A stretch of DNA of 64,000 bases from Eleusine coracana subsp. coracana (taxonomy: Eukaryota > Streptophyta > Magnoliopsida > Poales > Poaceae): NCBI GenBank assembly GCA_032690845.1, contig CM064427.1:8319501-8383500 (forward strand). Direction: 5' to 3'. Below, in pieces: positions 1 to 10,020 of the stretch. How positions within the stretch are numbered: the stretch's first letter is position 1; every line of letters begins with the position of its first letter. The translations under genes and the position numbers were made by a program. The notes beneath the pieces are model-generated. The model had not been told where the DNA came from. It ran no database searches and saw only the letters and a program-made list of their open reading frames with translations.

Positions 1-3
1 GAA

Positions 4-1023
4 ATGCACAGAAAGAAGTGTAGCGGACTACTGTTTAAAGTGGATTTCGAAAAGGCATACGATAAAGTTTGTTGGTCCTTTCTATATCAATTACTTCAAA
101 AAAAAGGTTTTGGAGACCTTTGGTGTGATTGGATTATGAAGGTAGTAAGAGGGGGCAAGGTAGCAATTCGCATGAATGACAAGATAGGCCCATACTTCAG
201 CACTCATAGAGGACTAAGACAGGGGGGCCCTTTGTCTCCACTTCTCTTTGACATTGTAGCTGATGGGTTGGCACTCTTAGTTCAGAAAGCTCAGGAAAAT
301 GGGATGCTGAAAGGTTTAGCAAGTCATCTGGTTGAAGGTGGGGTGTCTATGTTACAATATGCAGATGATACCATTTTCTTGCTAGAAGATAATCTAGAGT
401 ATGCTAGAAACCTCAAGTTCATCCTTTGCCTCTTCGAGCAAATGTCTGGACTGAAAATTAACTTTCACAAAAGTGATATTTATCTGTTTGGAGATGCCAA
501 TGAGAGAAAGCAAATATACAGTGACATTTTTACTTGTCCTGTTAATTGCTTGCCTCTCAAATATTTGGGGGTACCTATAGACAGGAAGAAGCTAAGCAAT
601 GGCCAATGGAAGACAACCGAAGAAAAATTTGAGAAGAAGCTGGCCACCTGGCAAGGAAGATTCCTCACAATGGGCGGGAGATTAACTCTTACCAACTCAA
701 GCCTATCAAATGTTCCTCTGTATATGTTGTCCTTATACAAAGTTCCTAAAGGAGTAGTCAAGAAAATGGATTTTTTTAGAGCCAGACTTCTTTGGCAAGA
801 AGAGGAGGGGATCAGAAAGTATCACTTGGTTAACTGGCTGGTCATTTGCACACCAAAAGATCAACGCGGGCTAGGTGTGATTGACTTAACTGTCATGAAC
901 ACTTGTTTATTGAGCAAGTGGCTTTGGAGGCTTGAAAACAGCACTGGTTTATGGCAGGAGATATTGAGAAACAAGTATGTTAAGGACAGACCTATCTCGC
1001 AGATAAGAAAAAAAACAAGGTGA
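4..1023 (+). pseudogene. LINE reverse transcriptase domain
   Basis: This stretch encodes the polymerase that copies LINE RNA into DNA at the nicked target. The catalytic box YADD is at residues 119-122 (bases 358-369). Upstream it has the RT1-class palm motif RQGGPLSPLLF and the block FDIVADGLA, and downstream the LKYLGVPI motif of the thumb region typical of plant LINEs. The protein enters from outside the window, so the ATG at 4 is only an internal methionine. The frame ends at TGA 1021-1023 because of an indel in the A8 run at 1008-1015; the sense continues in the frame that opens at 1046. The frameshift makes activity unlikely. Confidence 0.9.
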
Positions 1024-1045
1024 CTCACATTTTTGGCAAGGCTTA

Positions 1046-2140
1046 ATGGATGCTAATCAGACCTTCCAATGGTTCTGTAGCAAAAAAGTGGAAAATGGCA
1101 AAAATACCAGTTTCTGGAATGATAATTGGCTCAACAAGATGCCTTTGTTAGTTGAATTTCCTAGATTATTTGATTTGACTTTCAATAAGAAAGCATCAGT
1201 GCATGACATTTTTGAAAAAGGGTTGGACAACATCAAGTTTAGAAGAACTCTTATGAACCTAAATGCAGATAACTGGCTGCTTGTAAAAGAAAGGTGCAGT
1301 CAAATTGTTTTAACACAGTCCAGGGATAAGGTTGTGTGGGATCTCTATGCTAGAGGCTTCACAGTAAGTTCTCTTTACCAAAAACTGAAAATGAAAGAAG
1401 TCGTTTTTCCTTACAAATTTTTGTGGAAAGTCAAAATTCCACACAAAATCAAAGTTTTCCTTTGGTTAGTGCTTAAAGATAGCATACTGACCAAGGATAA
1501 CTTGAGGAAGAGAGGATGGAAAGGTAATCCTGACTGTGTTTTCTGTGGGGCACAAGAATCAGTTCAACACCTTTTGTTTGACTGTCCTGTGGCCAAATAT
1601 ACCTGGTCAGTGGTGAAGTGTGCTTTGGGTCTGAAGATGGGACCTAGGAATGTTGAAGACATGCTAGGTGATTGGGCAAACCAAATATACCTGGTCAGTG
1701 GTGAAGTGTGCTTTGGGTCTGAAGATGGGACCTAGGAATGTTGAAGACATGCTAGGTGATTGGGCAAACCAATTCAGTAAATCTGACAGACAAATGTGTC
1801 TGTTGGGTTGTGGGGCAGTGGTCTGGACGCTCTGGAAGAAAAGAAATGATGCTTGCTTCCGAAACATGATCTTGTCTGACCCAACAGAAGTGATTTTCAG
1901 CATTTGTGGGTGGATTGATAAATGGATAATTTTGTAGAAGGAGGAGCCAAGAAAGAAATTAAAGGAAGGAAGCAGAATTCTCAAGGTGGTGGCAAGTGAG
2001 GTTTTCAAGAGGGCACAGGGATGGGCGCCAACTACTAGGAGGTTGCAAGGGCAAACTCAACAAGATGGCGATCAGACTCAAAATGATGGAATGGTGTTTT
2101 CAGATAGCACTTTTACTTCATTTGAAAATGTAACAGGCTA
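1046..2140 (+). pseudogene. LINE C-terminal zinc-binding (zf-RVT) region, broken
   Basis: This continues the LINE polyprotein after the A-run frameshift. The zf-RVT domain is recognisable at about 1400-1620 by FLWKVKIPHKIKVFLW and a CxxC then HxxxxC zinc-ligand pattern (CVFCG, HLLFDC). The first frame ends at 1735 because the 88-bp tandem duplication shifts the frame. The second copy of the duplicated segment carries the sense onward in another frame to TAG 1935-1937. Beyond that stop the coding sense can still be followed, with many Lys and Arg, to about 2140. At least three separate breaks indicate an old, dead copy. Confidence 0.85.
1593..1768 (+). repeat. 88-bp perfect tandem duplication inside the LINE
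   Basis: Bases 1593-1680 are repeated at 1681-1768 with no difference seen by eye, and four further bases match at the end. A length of 88 is not a multiple of three, so the duplication breaks the frame just after the zinc-binding domain. The lack of differences suggests it is much younger than the LINE. Confidence 0.95.
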
Positions 2141-2246
2141 ATTGCGCTGGTTACTGTTTTTTCTTCTGTTGATCTCGTTGATTGTAACTTTGTTAAACCT
2201 GCTTTCTATTGAAGTGGGGGGTGAAAACCCCGTCTCTAAAAAAAAA

Positions 2247-2614
2247 CTACATTAACAAGGATCCAGTGTAAGAAATAAAATGCTAGCTTTTTTTGCCATT
2301 TCTAAACACCTAAACGCTATAATTGGCTAAAGGTTATTCGAAATAAAACTATAGTTGGATAAACATAGTTAATACCAAAAGATTACAAAATGGACCTAAA
2401 TAAAAATGAGACCACAAAGTGCTCCCCAACAATTCCTCAATTAGCATTTGGAAGGATAGCTATTTCCATCTACATCTACCAAGGTTGACAATTCCCCACT
2501 ATGAACATCACTTTCGAGATTGAATCCAACGGAAATGGAAATACCTCTAAAAGGAAAATACTGTGAGAATCCACACCATGGTGTGATCCAATACAGTGGG
2601 CGAATAGCAATTAC
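2247..2614 (-). other. Part of MAP70 intron 2 between LINE end and exon 2
   Basis: The donor GTAATT follows exon 2 at 2614. This stretch is AT-rich, has no coding signal of its own on either strand, and reaches the A-run that ends the LINE. It shows that the LINE sits inside the intron and not downstream of the gene, provided the remaining exons exist further left. Confidence 0.65.
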
Positions 2615-2972
2615 CTCTTCCACGGCCTTCTCCCGCGCCCTCTCCGACAGCCGTAGCGCGCGTATCTCCGCCTGCGCCTCCCCAAGCTCCCGCTCCTTGT
2701 CTAGCAAGTAGCAGCAACGAAAATCAAGCCTTCGATCGCAAATGAAACCACAAAAAAGCGGCACAAAAGAAAAGAAACAAAGACAACAGGAACAGATCAT
2801 CGGACTCACCCCGCAGCTCATTCTCGAGTCGGGTGAGCTCCACCCTGACAGGATCCGACCCGTGCATCAGCGCGATGAACTCGTCGGCGTCCAGGCTGGC
2901 CCGCACGGGCCGTCCCCGTCTCGCGGAGCCCCTGGGCGCCGCTGCATTCCCCTCCTCGCCGCCGTCGGCCAT
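2615..2972 (-). CDS. MAP70: Microtubule-associated protein 70 (MAP70), first two coding exons, partial
   Basis: MAP70 proteins are plant-specific coiled-coil proteins that bind cortical microtubules and help shape cells and secondary walls. Exon 1 runs 2972-2810 (54 codons plus one base; donor GTGAGT) and exon 2 runs 2700-2615 (acceptor TAG, donor GTAATT). Joined, the phase holds and gives 83 residues. Residues 28-54 hold the family's N-terminal block, DADEFIALMHGSDPVRVEL, followed by LTRLENELR. Exon 2 starts the coiled coil with KERELGEAQAEIRALRL. The next exon should begin at the conserved LTEEL segment and must lie left of the window, because a LINE fills the rest of intron 2. I judge identity certain at family level; the paralogue number is not resolved. 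Confidence 0.9.
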
Positions 2973-3300
2973 CCCAGATCTGAGGCCCCTCCGCCTCGCT
3001 TTCCCGAACCCGCCGCCGCGCCCCGCCTCCGGGACACCGGCACCGCCGCCGGCCGCGCGGTCCGCCCGCTCCCAGGCCGCCGGATCGAGGAAACCCTAAC
3101 TCCGGTCCGGCGCCGCTGCTCCCCGCGCGTCACTGTGGCCGCGCCCGTGTGCGAGAGTGTGGGTTGCTTTAGCAGTTGGGGTTGTCTTGTTTAGTGGCTG
3201 GCGAGTTTAAAAAACTTGGGTGGGGAAAGGGACGGGGAGCTAGCAGATTTTCGGATTGTCTTAAGCGTAGGGCTTAGACAGAGATTAGGTCAGGGTTAAT
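2973..3300 (-). promoter_or_regulatory. 5' UTR and promoter side of MAP70
   Basis: Bases 2973-3125 are strongly GC-rich, as is usual for the 5' UTR and start region of grass genes. Composition drops to AT-rich beyond about 3200. I saw no convincing TATA box, so the transcription start is not placed. Confidence 0.45.
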
Positions 3301-4357
3301 CTCGATTACAGGGACATGGGGCCGCGGGAGCTTGACAAGGATGGCATGGACTCTTTATTTTGACCCCATCGGCGTGGTACTCCCGCCGGTTCAATTTAAA
3401 CGCATTTGTAGGTATTTCAAAATGGTTCAATAAAATAGTAAACTTGCACTGATGTAAATGTATTCATTTAATCATGGATCTAATAATTTATGCAAGATAT
3501 CAAGAACGATTTCTGTATTTAAGCCGACCTGATTTTTTTTCTCGCATAATCTTGTTCGAATCTTAATATGGATCAATTGCAAATAAAAATGGTTACACGG
3601 CTGATGATTCTTTGTCTTTTATTTTTTAACAAAAGTAAAATGCATTGTACAAGGAAATTCTACAAGACTGAATATACATACTTTTATCACCTCTGGATTT
3701 TTAATCTTGATGTTCAGGACAACTCGGATAGTACTAATATTACTAAACTGCTAGCTCTCGTCTTGAACGTCAAGAACTGACTCTCTATCCTCCCATGCCT
3801 ATAATTAATACCAGTTGGTATCTTTATTATAAGTTTTAAGATCTTGTAATGTTGTGATATATACTATCATAGGTCTAAGGATGATTATGTACAAAAACCT
3901 ATACACGTATAAAATAGTTAACTTAGCATTTGTGCCTATATAGTAGAATGCTAAACGGTAAATGTTAGACTGCTAGGTATTCATTTCCAGAGGATCGGGT
4001 CGATACTCTATTCGTTTTTGTTTTTTGTTGACGTTAGGACAGATATATTAGTTTGAAAATGAACTAGGTCTCTTATCTGAATGACAACAAAATAAAAACA
4101 GAGAAAATACTTATTTGAAAAAGATTAGACAAAATATATACCCACGTGAGTTATTATTGTTTTGAAAATTTTATTTAGCAACGGTTCTGCATATTCCTTC
4201 GCCCTGCCAACTCAACGGATCAGAAGCTATATATGAAGTACTTAATCTGACACAATCTTTTATCTTTTCAAACCTCTCAAAAATCATTTCCCTAGTAGCA
4301 TGGGGATCCTAGTTAAGGTCTAATAAGTTTTTTTTTAGAAAATGGTACACAGACAAG
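3301..4357. other. AT-rich intergenic DNA, no gene seen
   Basis: There are only short chance open frames on both strands, and no domain, inverted repeat or tandem repeat that I could support. Confidence 0.6.
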
Positions 4358-4534
4358 CAGGGGCAGAGCCAGCGACAAACTCAAGAGGGTGCTAGTCTTC
4401 TACTGAGCACTTTTTTAGGTTTTTGTCTAATTATTTGTATGCTATTTTTCTCACTTGTTATTGACACTAGCTGATGATTTAGGGGCCAAGGGGATGCTGC
4501 AACACGATCAGCACCCCCTGTGGCTCTGTCCCTG
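4358..4534. mobile_element. hAT-type MITE with 8-bp target duplication
   Basis: The 177-bp element begins CAGGGGCAGAGCCA and ends in the imperfect inverse TGGCTCTGTCCCTG. It is flanked by CAGACAAG (4350-4357) and GAGACAAG (4535-4542), a 7-of-8 match as expected for hAT transposases. It has no coding capacity and would need a transposase in trans. Confidence 0.85.
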
Positions 4535-4542
4535 GAGACAAG

Positions 4543-7500
4543 ATATAGAGCTCTCTATTCTAGATTGACACATCTTACACAATATTTAGGGATCTCATTG
4601 CTCAATTTCAGCGGCTTGCTTTTTTTTGAGGAAAACAAGTGTTTATCAGGGGAAAATTTCAGAGAGAATTTGTCGGTTTGGTTAGAAACAAATCGACTAA
4701 GGATAACATAGCTACAGTAAAAACTAACCTTGATTTTATATAATTATAGGCGGCAGTAAGATAGCGCCTGGTTTGGCTGGGTTATTGGCAGCACGAGAGG
4801 GGCCACGGTTTACTATATTTGACACTTGCGTATTGATTGACGTTCCCAATCTCTATAGCTATTGTTATTTCCTTGTGAAGTAAATCGAGGTGGGATGCTC
4901 AGCTCCTCATGCAAGATAATAAAACCTTCCATTTTTCAACATGCAGATAAAGCAGTCGCGATCAGGCTGAGGGCAAGAAAAATCAAAAGGCTGAGTGAGC
5001 TCACGGGTCGGTGAGGCACTGAGGCAGGACCAACTAGCCTCATCAAAGACAAGGCCGTTTTTGCCGTTACGTGCAACGGGAAAGCGAGATCAACGGAACG
5101 TCCCCGCGCGCCATGGCGGGGGAAAGGAATATTGCCCGCATGAGCATGACCACCAAGTTCTGGACCGTCCTCCATGCACGATCTATCAATCAAGGACCCA
5201 CGCACAAGTACGGATGGAAACCATCATGATCAAGAGGCATTCCGGTGTCTCGAGTCTTGTCCACTAAAACCTCCTTTCGCTATTGATCCATCCAAAGTTT
5301 TTGTTTTTTTAGAAGTATTTGTTTGTTAGAAACACAGAAAAAAACTGGTCTCAAATATCTAGTCCAGCCAATGAAAGGGACCGATATGGAACAGTGTGCA
5401 CCAAAGAGCAGCATCTCTACTGTTTATAGTTAGAACTTAGAACGACCGAAACACTGTGCTCAACCACTGTACTGAATTACTGCGAAAACTACCAGAGTTG
5501 TTCTAGGTGATGGGGACATGTCAGCCAGACCAAACATCTTTTAGCGCTTATTAACATCATCCTTGCCAACAGTACTACTGAATGGAATGGGTGATCAACA
5601 GAATGGACTGGTTTCCCTATCGCTTTTGTGTTTTTCTAGTAATATTTTGGCAGTTGTATCAAAAGTTTATATTTCTAGAGTGCGTCGCGAGAACGGTAGG
5701 AAATCAGGGTGTTCCTTACGAAATTTTTATGTTTGTAGGAAAACCTGGTGCGATAGTCCTTGCACCCGCCACATAGGCGCCACAGAAAAAAAAAAACTAC
5801 TCCTAGAAAATGACGAGGATTCATAGGAAATTTTACTTGGCGGGCAAAGAAAAAAAATTGGCAGTTGATTCCAGTAGTGCAAGCACAGCTCTTTCTTCAC
5901 CCTTGCAGAGGCGTCGTAGTGGTCTTGGGTCTTGTACTCTTGTTTTTCTGTTCTCTCTTTCTTGGGCAGAGAGAGGAGGGGAGGTTCATGAGCACAAGGC
6001 GTGCGGGCAAATTTATGTGCCCGGACGTCCAGCAATCATGTGCTGCATGTTATTACGCCGCACCCCTAGTAGAAAACAGAATACTATATATCCGGTTACA
6101 CTCGAGACGCATGGATTTCATTCATTTTCCCCACAAACAGAATTAAATCCTAGGAATAATGCAGCTTGCGGAAAAACTATATATCCGGTTCTTCGTACGG
6201 CACGTTATAGTTTGAACACCACACGATGTAACAGGAGTCAATAATAATGCTGGAATCCGTGTCACGTAACAAGCGAAATTATAAGTGGCGACTCCGCAAA
6301 GGACATCATCAGTCGCCAATGCAAGCTGCCAACTATGCCCGACTCTTGTCCGTCATATTTTCGGTGACTACTGCCTCTATCTGCACGGTTGTCAAATCAA
6401 ATCGTCCTTTCCTGTTAACAATAACTTCAGCTTGCTGAAAAATGAGAAGATGCCCAAACAGTATAGGATACCTAAACACCTCTAGGTCTTCAACCCTTTT
6501 TATAGAGATCAACTGGAATCAGCGTGCGGACCATGCTACTCTCAAGTTATTAGATAGAGCTCAGAATCCCTAAACGACCAATCTTGTTCACGTCACCTTG
6601 TTGACCCTGTAAGCCTAGCACATCGTTTATTTGATAGACCTAGGTGTTACTCTGTTGTAAAGCAATCTAGCTACTAGGCTTTGGAATTTTGCGATATCTT
6701 TGTGTGCAAGCTTTTTACACCCTGATGAGTGATGACACCCTACTATGTACTATCGTACAATTGTTCACAAGATTTTGGACCCATAAAACGCATGTACACA
6801 TCAGTTTGATGTGTCAAGTAGTAGAAAGTAGAACGATCAAACATAGCTTTCGCTTTTAAGGGCGGGTCTGCAGGTGCTAGATTGTGTTCTGCAGCACTTA
6901 TATATATATATATATATATAGAAATGTTATCGTGACAGATCACCTGTTTGTTTGGAAAATAATATATGTTTAATATGTATTTTTTCCTCTCTTAACGCTT
7001 GTATAATCTGAAACATCTTAATGAATCTATTTAATTTATATTAGAATAAACTTAGTATAGTTAGTAGTGATTTTTTCAAACATGGACTATAGATATTCGT
7101 TTTAGGTGGGCTATATGCTATCGAACCTTTTATAAGTTAGACTATCGGAGAAACATTTCTGAATTTTGGGTGAAAGTTACAATGTGAAAATTACTTTTAA
7201 GAGTTATCTATCTTTGCTGATGCATTCATCTCAAAAAACAAAGTGTTCCAACATTACTCCTTAGCAGTGAAGTTCCATCGAGACTGCAATCTATGTCGAA
7301 AATGAGACCTTTTTGGCCATCAACCAATCATTATGAGGTTGGTGAAACCTGTACTTTTATGGCTGTGAACATGTTGAAACACTCCTGCATAAAACTGAAC
7401 AATTTCAGTGATGATTAGCTTACTGGTACAGTAGCTTATATGCTCGATTAGTTGGTCTGGTTACTTGGTTAGATATAAATGAATAAATGTGTGGTTGTCA

Positions 7501-9390
7501 TTTTGGTTATCTTTTGATCGTACTAAGTAAGGCTGGAGATGAGACTAGTTAGCCACCAGAAGTACTGCAATAATCAGTCAGCCATAAATCTGAAGTGGCC
7601 TCTAGTCACATCATACCCCCAAAATGCAAACCTGTACTATATGGGGGACCAAACGTAAATTGCAGAAGGATATCCTTGCTTCTGAATTATGCCGGCTACT
7701 GTACACCAGCAGAAAGATGCAAACCTACTCACCCAAGTTAAGGAAAACCAAAAGACCGACGGTTGGCCAAACAACACAAAGAAGCATGTGAGGGCGGAAA
7801 AAGGTTCCTATTACTTCAGACTCTCTGCAACACGATCACACAAAACCATGTGAGCTAGTGGTGCGCTGTCCCTGTTTTCTTTTCTTCTTCTACACAAAGA
7901 AGCATGTCCAAAAACATACGATTTTGATCTGGCAGATCGCAACAGCACATGATACGTGCACATCACAAGCTGCAGGACAAATTGTGCAGAAGTAAAATGA
8001 GGAAGTCCAGTTGAAGATCTCATAAGTAAAAATGGTGACTGGCTCATCCAAATATGCTTTAGTTTCCTAAATTATTTTTGTTGCAGAATCTCACGTCGCA
8101 TTCCCTTGTTTCTTCTGCAAATAACGCCCAACCTCAGGCCTTCCTGACGCGTTTTGGGGACCTCACTGAAGTAGACAACCAATCTGGCTCTACTGATGAA
8201 AGCGATGTGAGAACCAACGGTTCAAGATCACACTGAGTCTGGCCAACTGACCAAAGCTTTAAGAAGAAACCAATGGCGGTTAGGAGAGACTGTAGCTTGA
8301 GACCAGCACACCACTGTGCGCCTCACACTTTTGGGCTTGTTTATCTCAAATAGTAACAATGAGTATTTGTATAGTCCTGTACGCTCTCTTTTCTGAAATT
8401 GTCGTGGTTAGGACAAATATTTCTACCATTTTTATCTGAGTTCGTACCTTCTTCTCTATTTCATTTGTAAGTTGCTTGCAGCGGTGGAATCGAACCAAGT
8501 GGTCTAAAGCACATGCAGATGCAGTGGTTGCTCGAACAAATCCATCAGGTGCTGGAAGTGGCAACCCCAAGGTCCCCAACTGCTTATTAAATGGTTGGAT
8601 AGAGCAAAGCAAGCTCAGTTGGACCAGAGGAAAACAACACCCAACCATCATTCAGAGCCCAAACGGGTTGTCTTCCTTCTGCTACGGTCGCTTCGCTGCC
8701 GACGAGATTGATTCGTCGAGAGATCGCTTTCGGCCGTTGATAGTCCACAGGAGTCCGTAATGTCTCGCAACAACGACGCTCTTACGGCGCCATTTAAAGC
8801 TAATAATCATGGCGCTTTTGGATGCCGAGTAGGGAACGTTTGTTGGTGTGACGCTGGCTGTTCCATTCCAGGCGAGCGAGCGAGTGGAACTGTTGGCGTG
8901 GTCCAGTTAACGGCGTCGTCTCACCGCGCGGTCGGCCACAGAGAGCAGATTGATTTCATGCCGGCGAGTGGGATTGTGTTTGCTTAATCGCTTCGCCATC
9001 AGCTTAACTTCTCGGATCGCTGCTCGACACGGTTAATATTGATTTAGTCGCTGAAGAAATTGTTCAACGAACAGGTTATGTTGAACCTCAGAAAGACAGT
9101 GGAGCAGTGGAAATGCTCCCCTGCCGAATCTGACAACAAATCTTTTTATGTTTCAACTACCGGGAAACAATACACATCATAATTTTCATAAAAAAAATAC
9201 AACACATAATCGCAAAATAGGTACAGAAAATACTCATAATCACAAAATGGAATTTAAAGTCACAAGCCCTGAGTCTAGAAAAGGTATTTCTATGGAGTTG
9301 TTCTGCTTCAGTCGAATGGTGGTCATGCCAAGTTGTGACGTATATTATATCACACAAGCAGAAGAAATTGAGGAAGATCTATTAGGTTGT
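4543..9390. other. Intergenic DNA between MAP70 and the first dispersed repeat
   Basis: This is mostly AT-rich with no frame that looks coding. Local GC rises occur near 5000-5200 and 8470-8990, but the frames there are short, unrelated to anything I know, and overlap on both strands. I found a simple TA repeat at 6899-6920 and nothing else I can support. Confidence 0.55.
6899..6920. repeat. (TA)11 microsatellite
   Basis: A pure TA dinucleotide run. It probably varies in length between individuals. Confidence 0.95.
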
Positions 9391-10020
9391 GGAGAATCAC
9401 GGGAGGCATCTTAGTTCGATAACAACGGCACTTGGTTCGCTCCAATATCTCAGTGTTACCTCAGCAGCTGAACTGCCTACTGTAGAATGTGGAAATCTAA
9501 TCGTGCAAACTGCAAAGCATACGCTACATTTGTCAGCACTACAACGGTTGTTTGCTTGCGGGGAATTGGGATAGGTACCGTGGCTAGGCACTTGCAGCTC
9601 TAAGCTGTAGCTGCCCTTGTTAATTTATATCAGCTCAGCTCCTTGCCGGCTCTGCAAAGGGGCCCATGAAGTGTGAGAAAATGCATGATGCATTTTCCGT
9701 TTCCGCAAGGGGACGCATTAAGCGTGACAAATGCAACGGTGAAAAACTGCAGTTCATCAGGGGCTTAGGAAGCAGTCCGGTGAAGAACGGGTGCTGATGG
9801 ATACTATGGGCATCGCTTCTATCCACGCCACGGCCGTGCATGTTCAGACACCGCCTCGCCGCGTGGAACTATAGGCGGCGGCGCCACGGTAGCTCGCCGT
9901 CTCAGACCTCCACGCGCCATAGGTGATTCTCTACAAGGTTTAGGGGCCGCGCCACGTCGGTGGACCCATGGCCAGGGTGCCGGAGGCCTGCGGCGGCGTG
10001 CGGCGACGAACACGAGACAC
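9391..10020. repeat. Dispersed repeat family, copy 1
   Basis: The core at about 9429-9740 recurs at about 13947-14435 and 24583-24870. Shared blocks include CACTTGGTTCGCTCCAA, TGTAGAATGTGGAAATCT, a TTTATATCAGCTC block and GCATGATGCATTTTCC. The right part (about 9749-10010, with CTGCAGTTCATCA and CCATGGCCAGGGTGC) also matches copy 2. There is no long open frame. The class is unknown: it could be a solo LTR, a non-autonomous DNA element or a duplicated segment. Confidence 0.75.

Larger units (their letters stand above)
1..2246 (+). mobile_element. Non-LTR retrotransposon (LINE), 5'-truncated by window edge, decayed
   Basis: This is the 3' part of a plant LINE: a reverse transcriptase domain, then a zf-RVT (reverse transcriptase zinc-binding) domain, then a short 3' UTR ending in an A-run near 2238-2246. 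The endonuclease part would lie left of the window. Three lesions break the reading frame: a one-base slip in the A8 tract at 1008-1015, an 88-bp tandem duplication at 1593-1768, and a TAG at 1935-1937. The frame can be followed to about 2140. It lies antisense in intron 2 of the MAP70 gene. I saw no clear target duplication because the 5' end is outside the window. Confidence 0.9.

Noticed and set aside
8460..8990. Two adjoining plus-strand frames (8476-8760 and 8760-8987)
   Set aside because: No domain, no splice context and no codon bias distinguishes them from chance frames; the stop/start overlap is coincidental.
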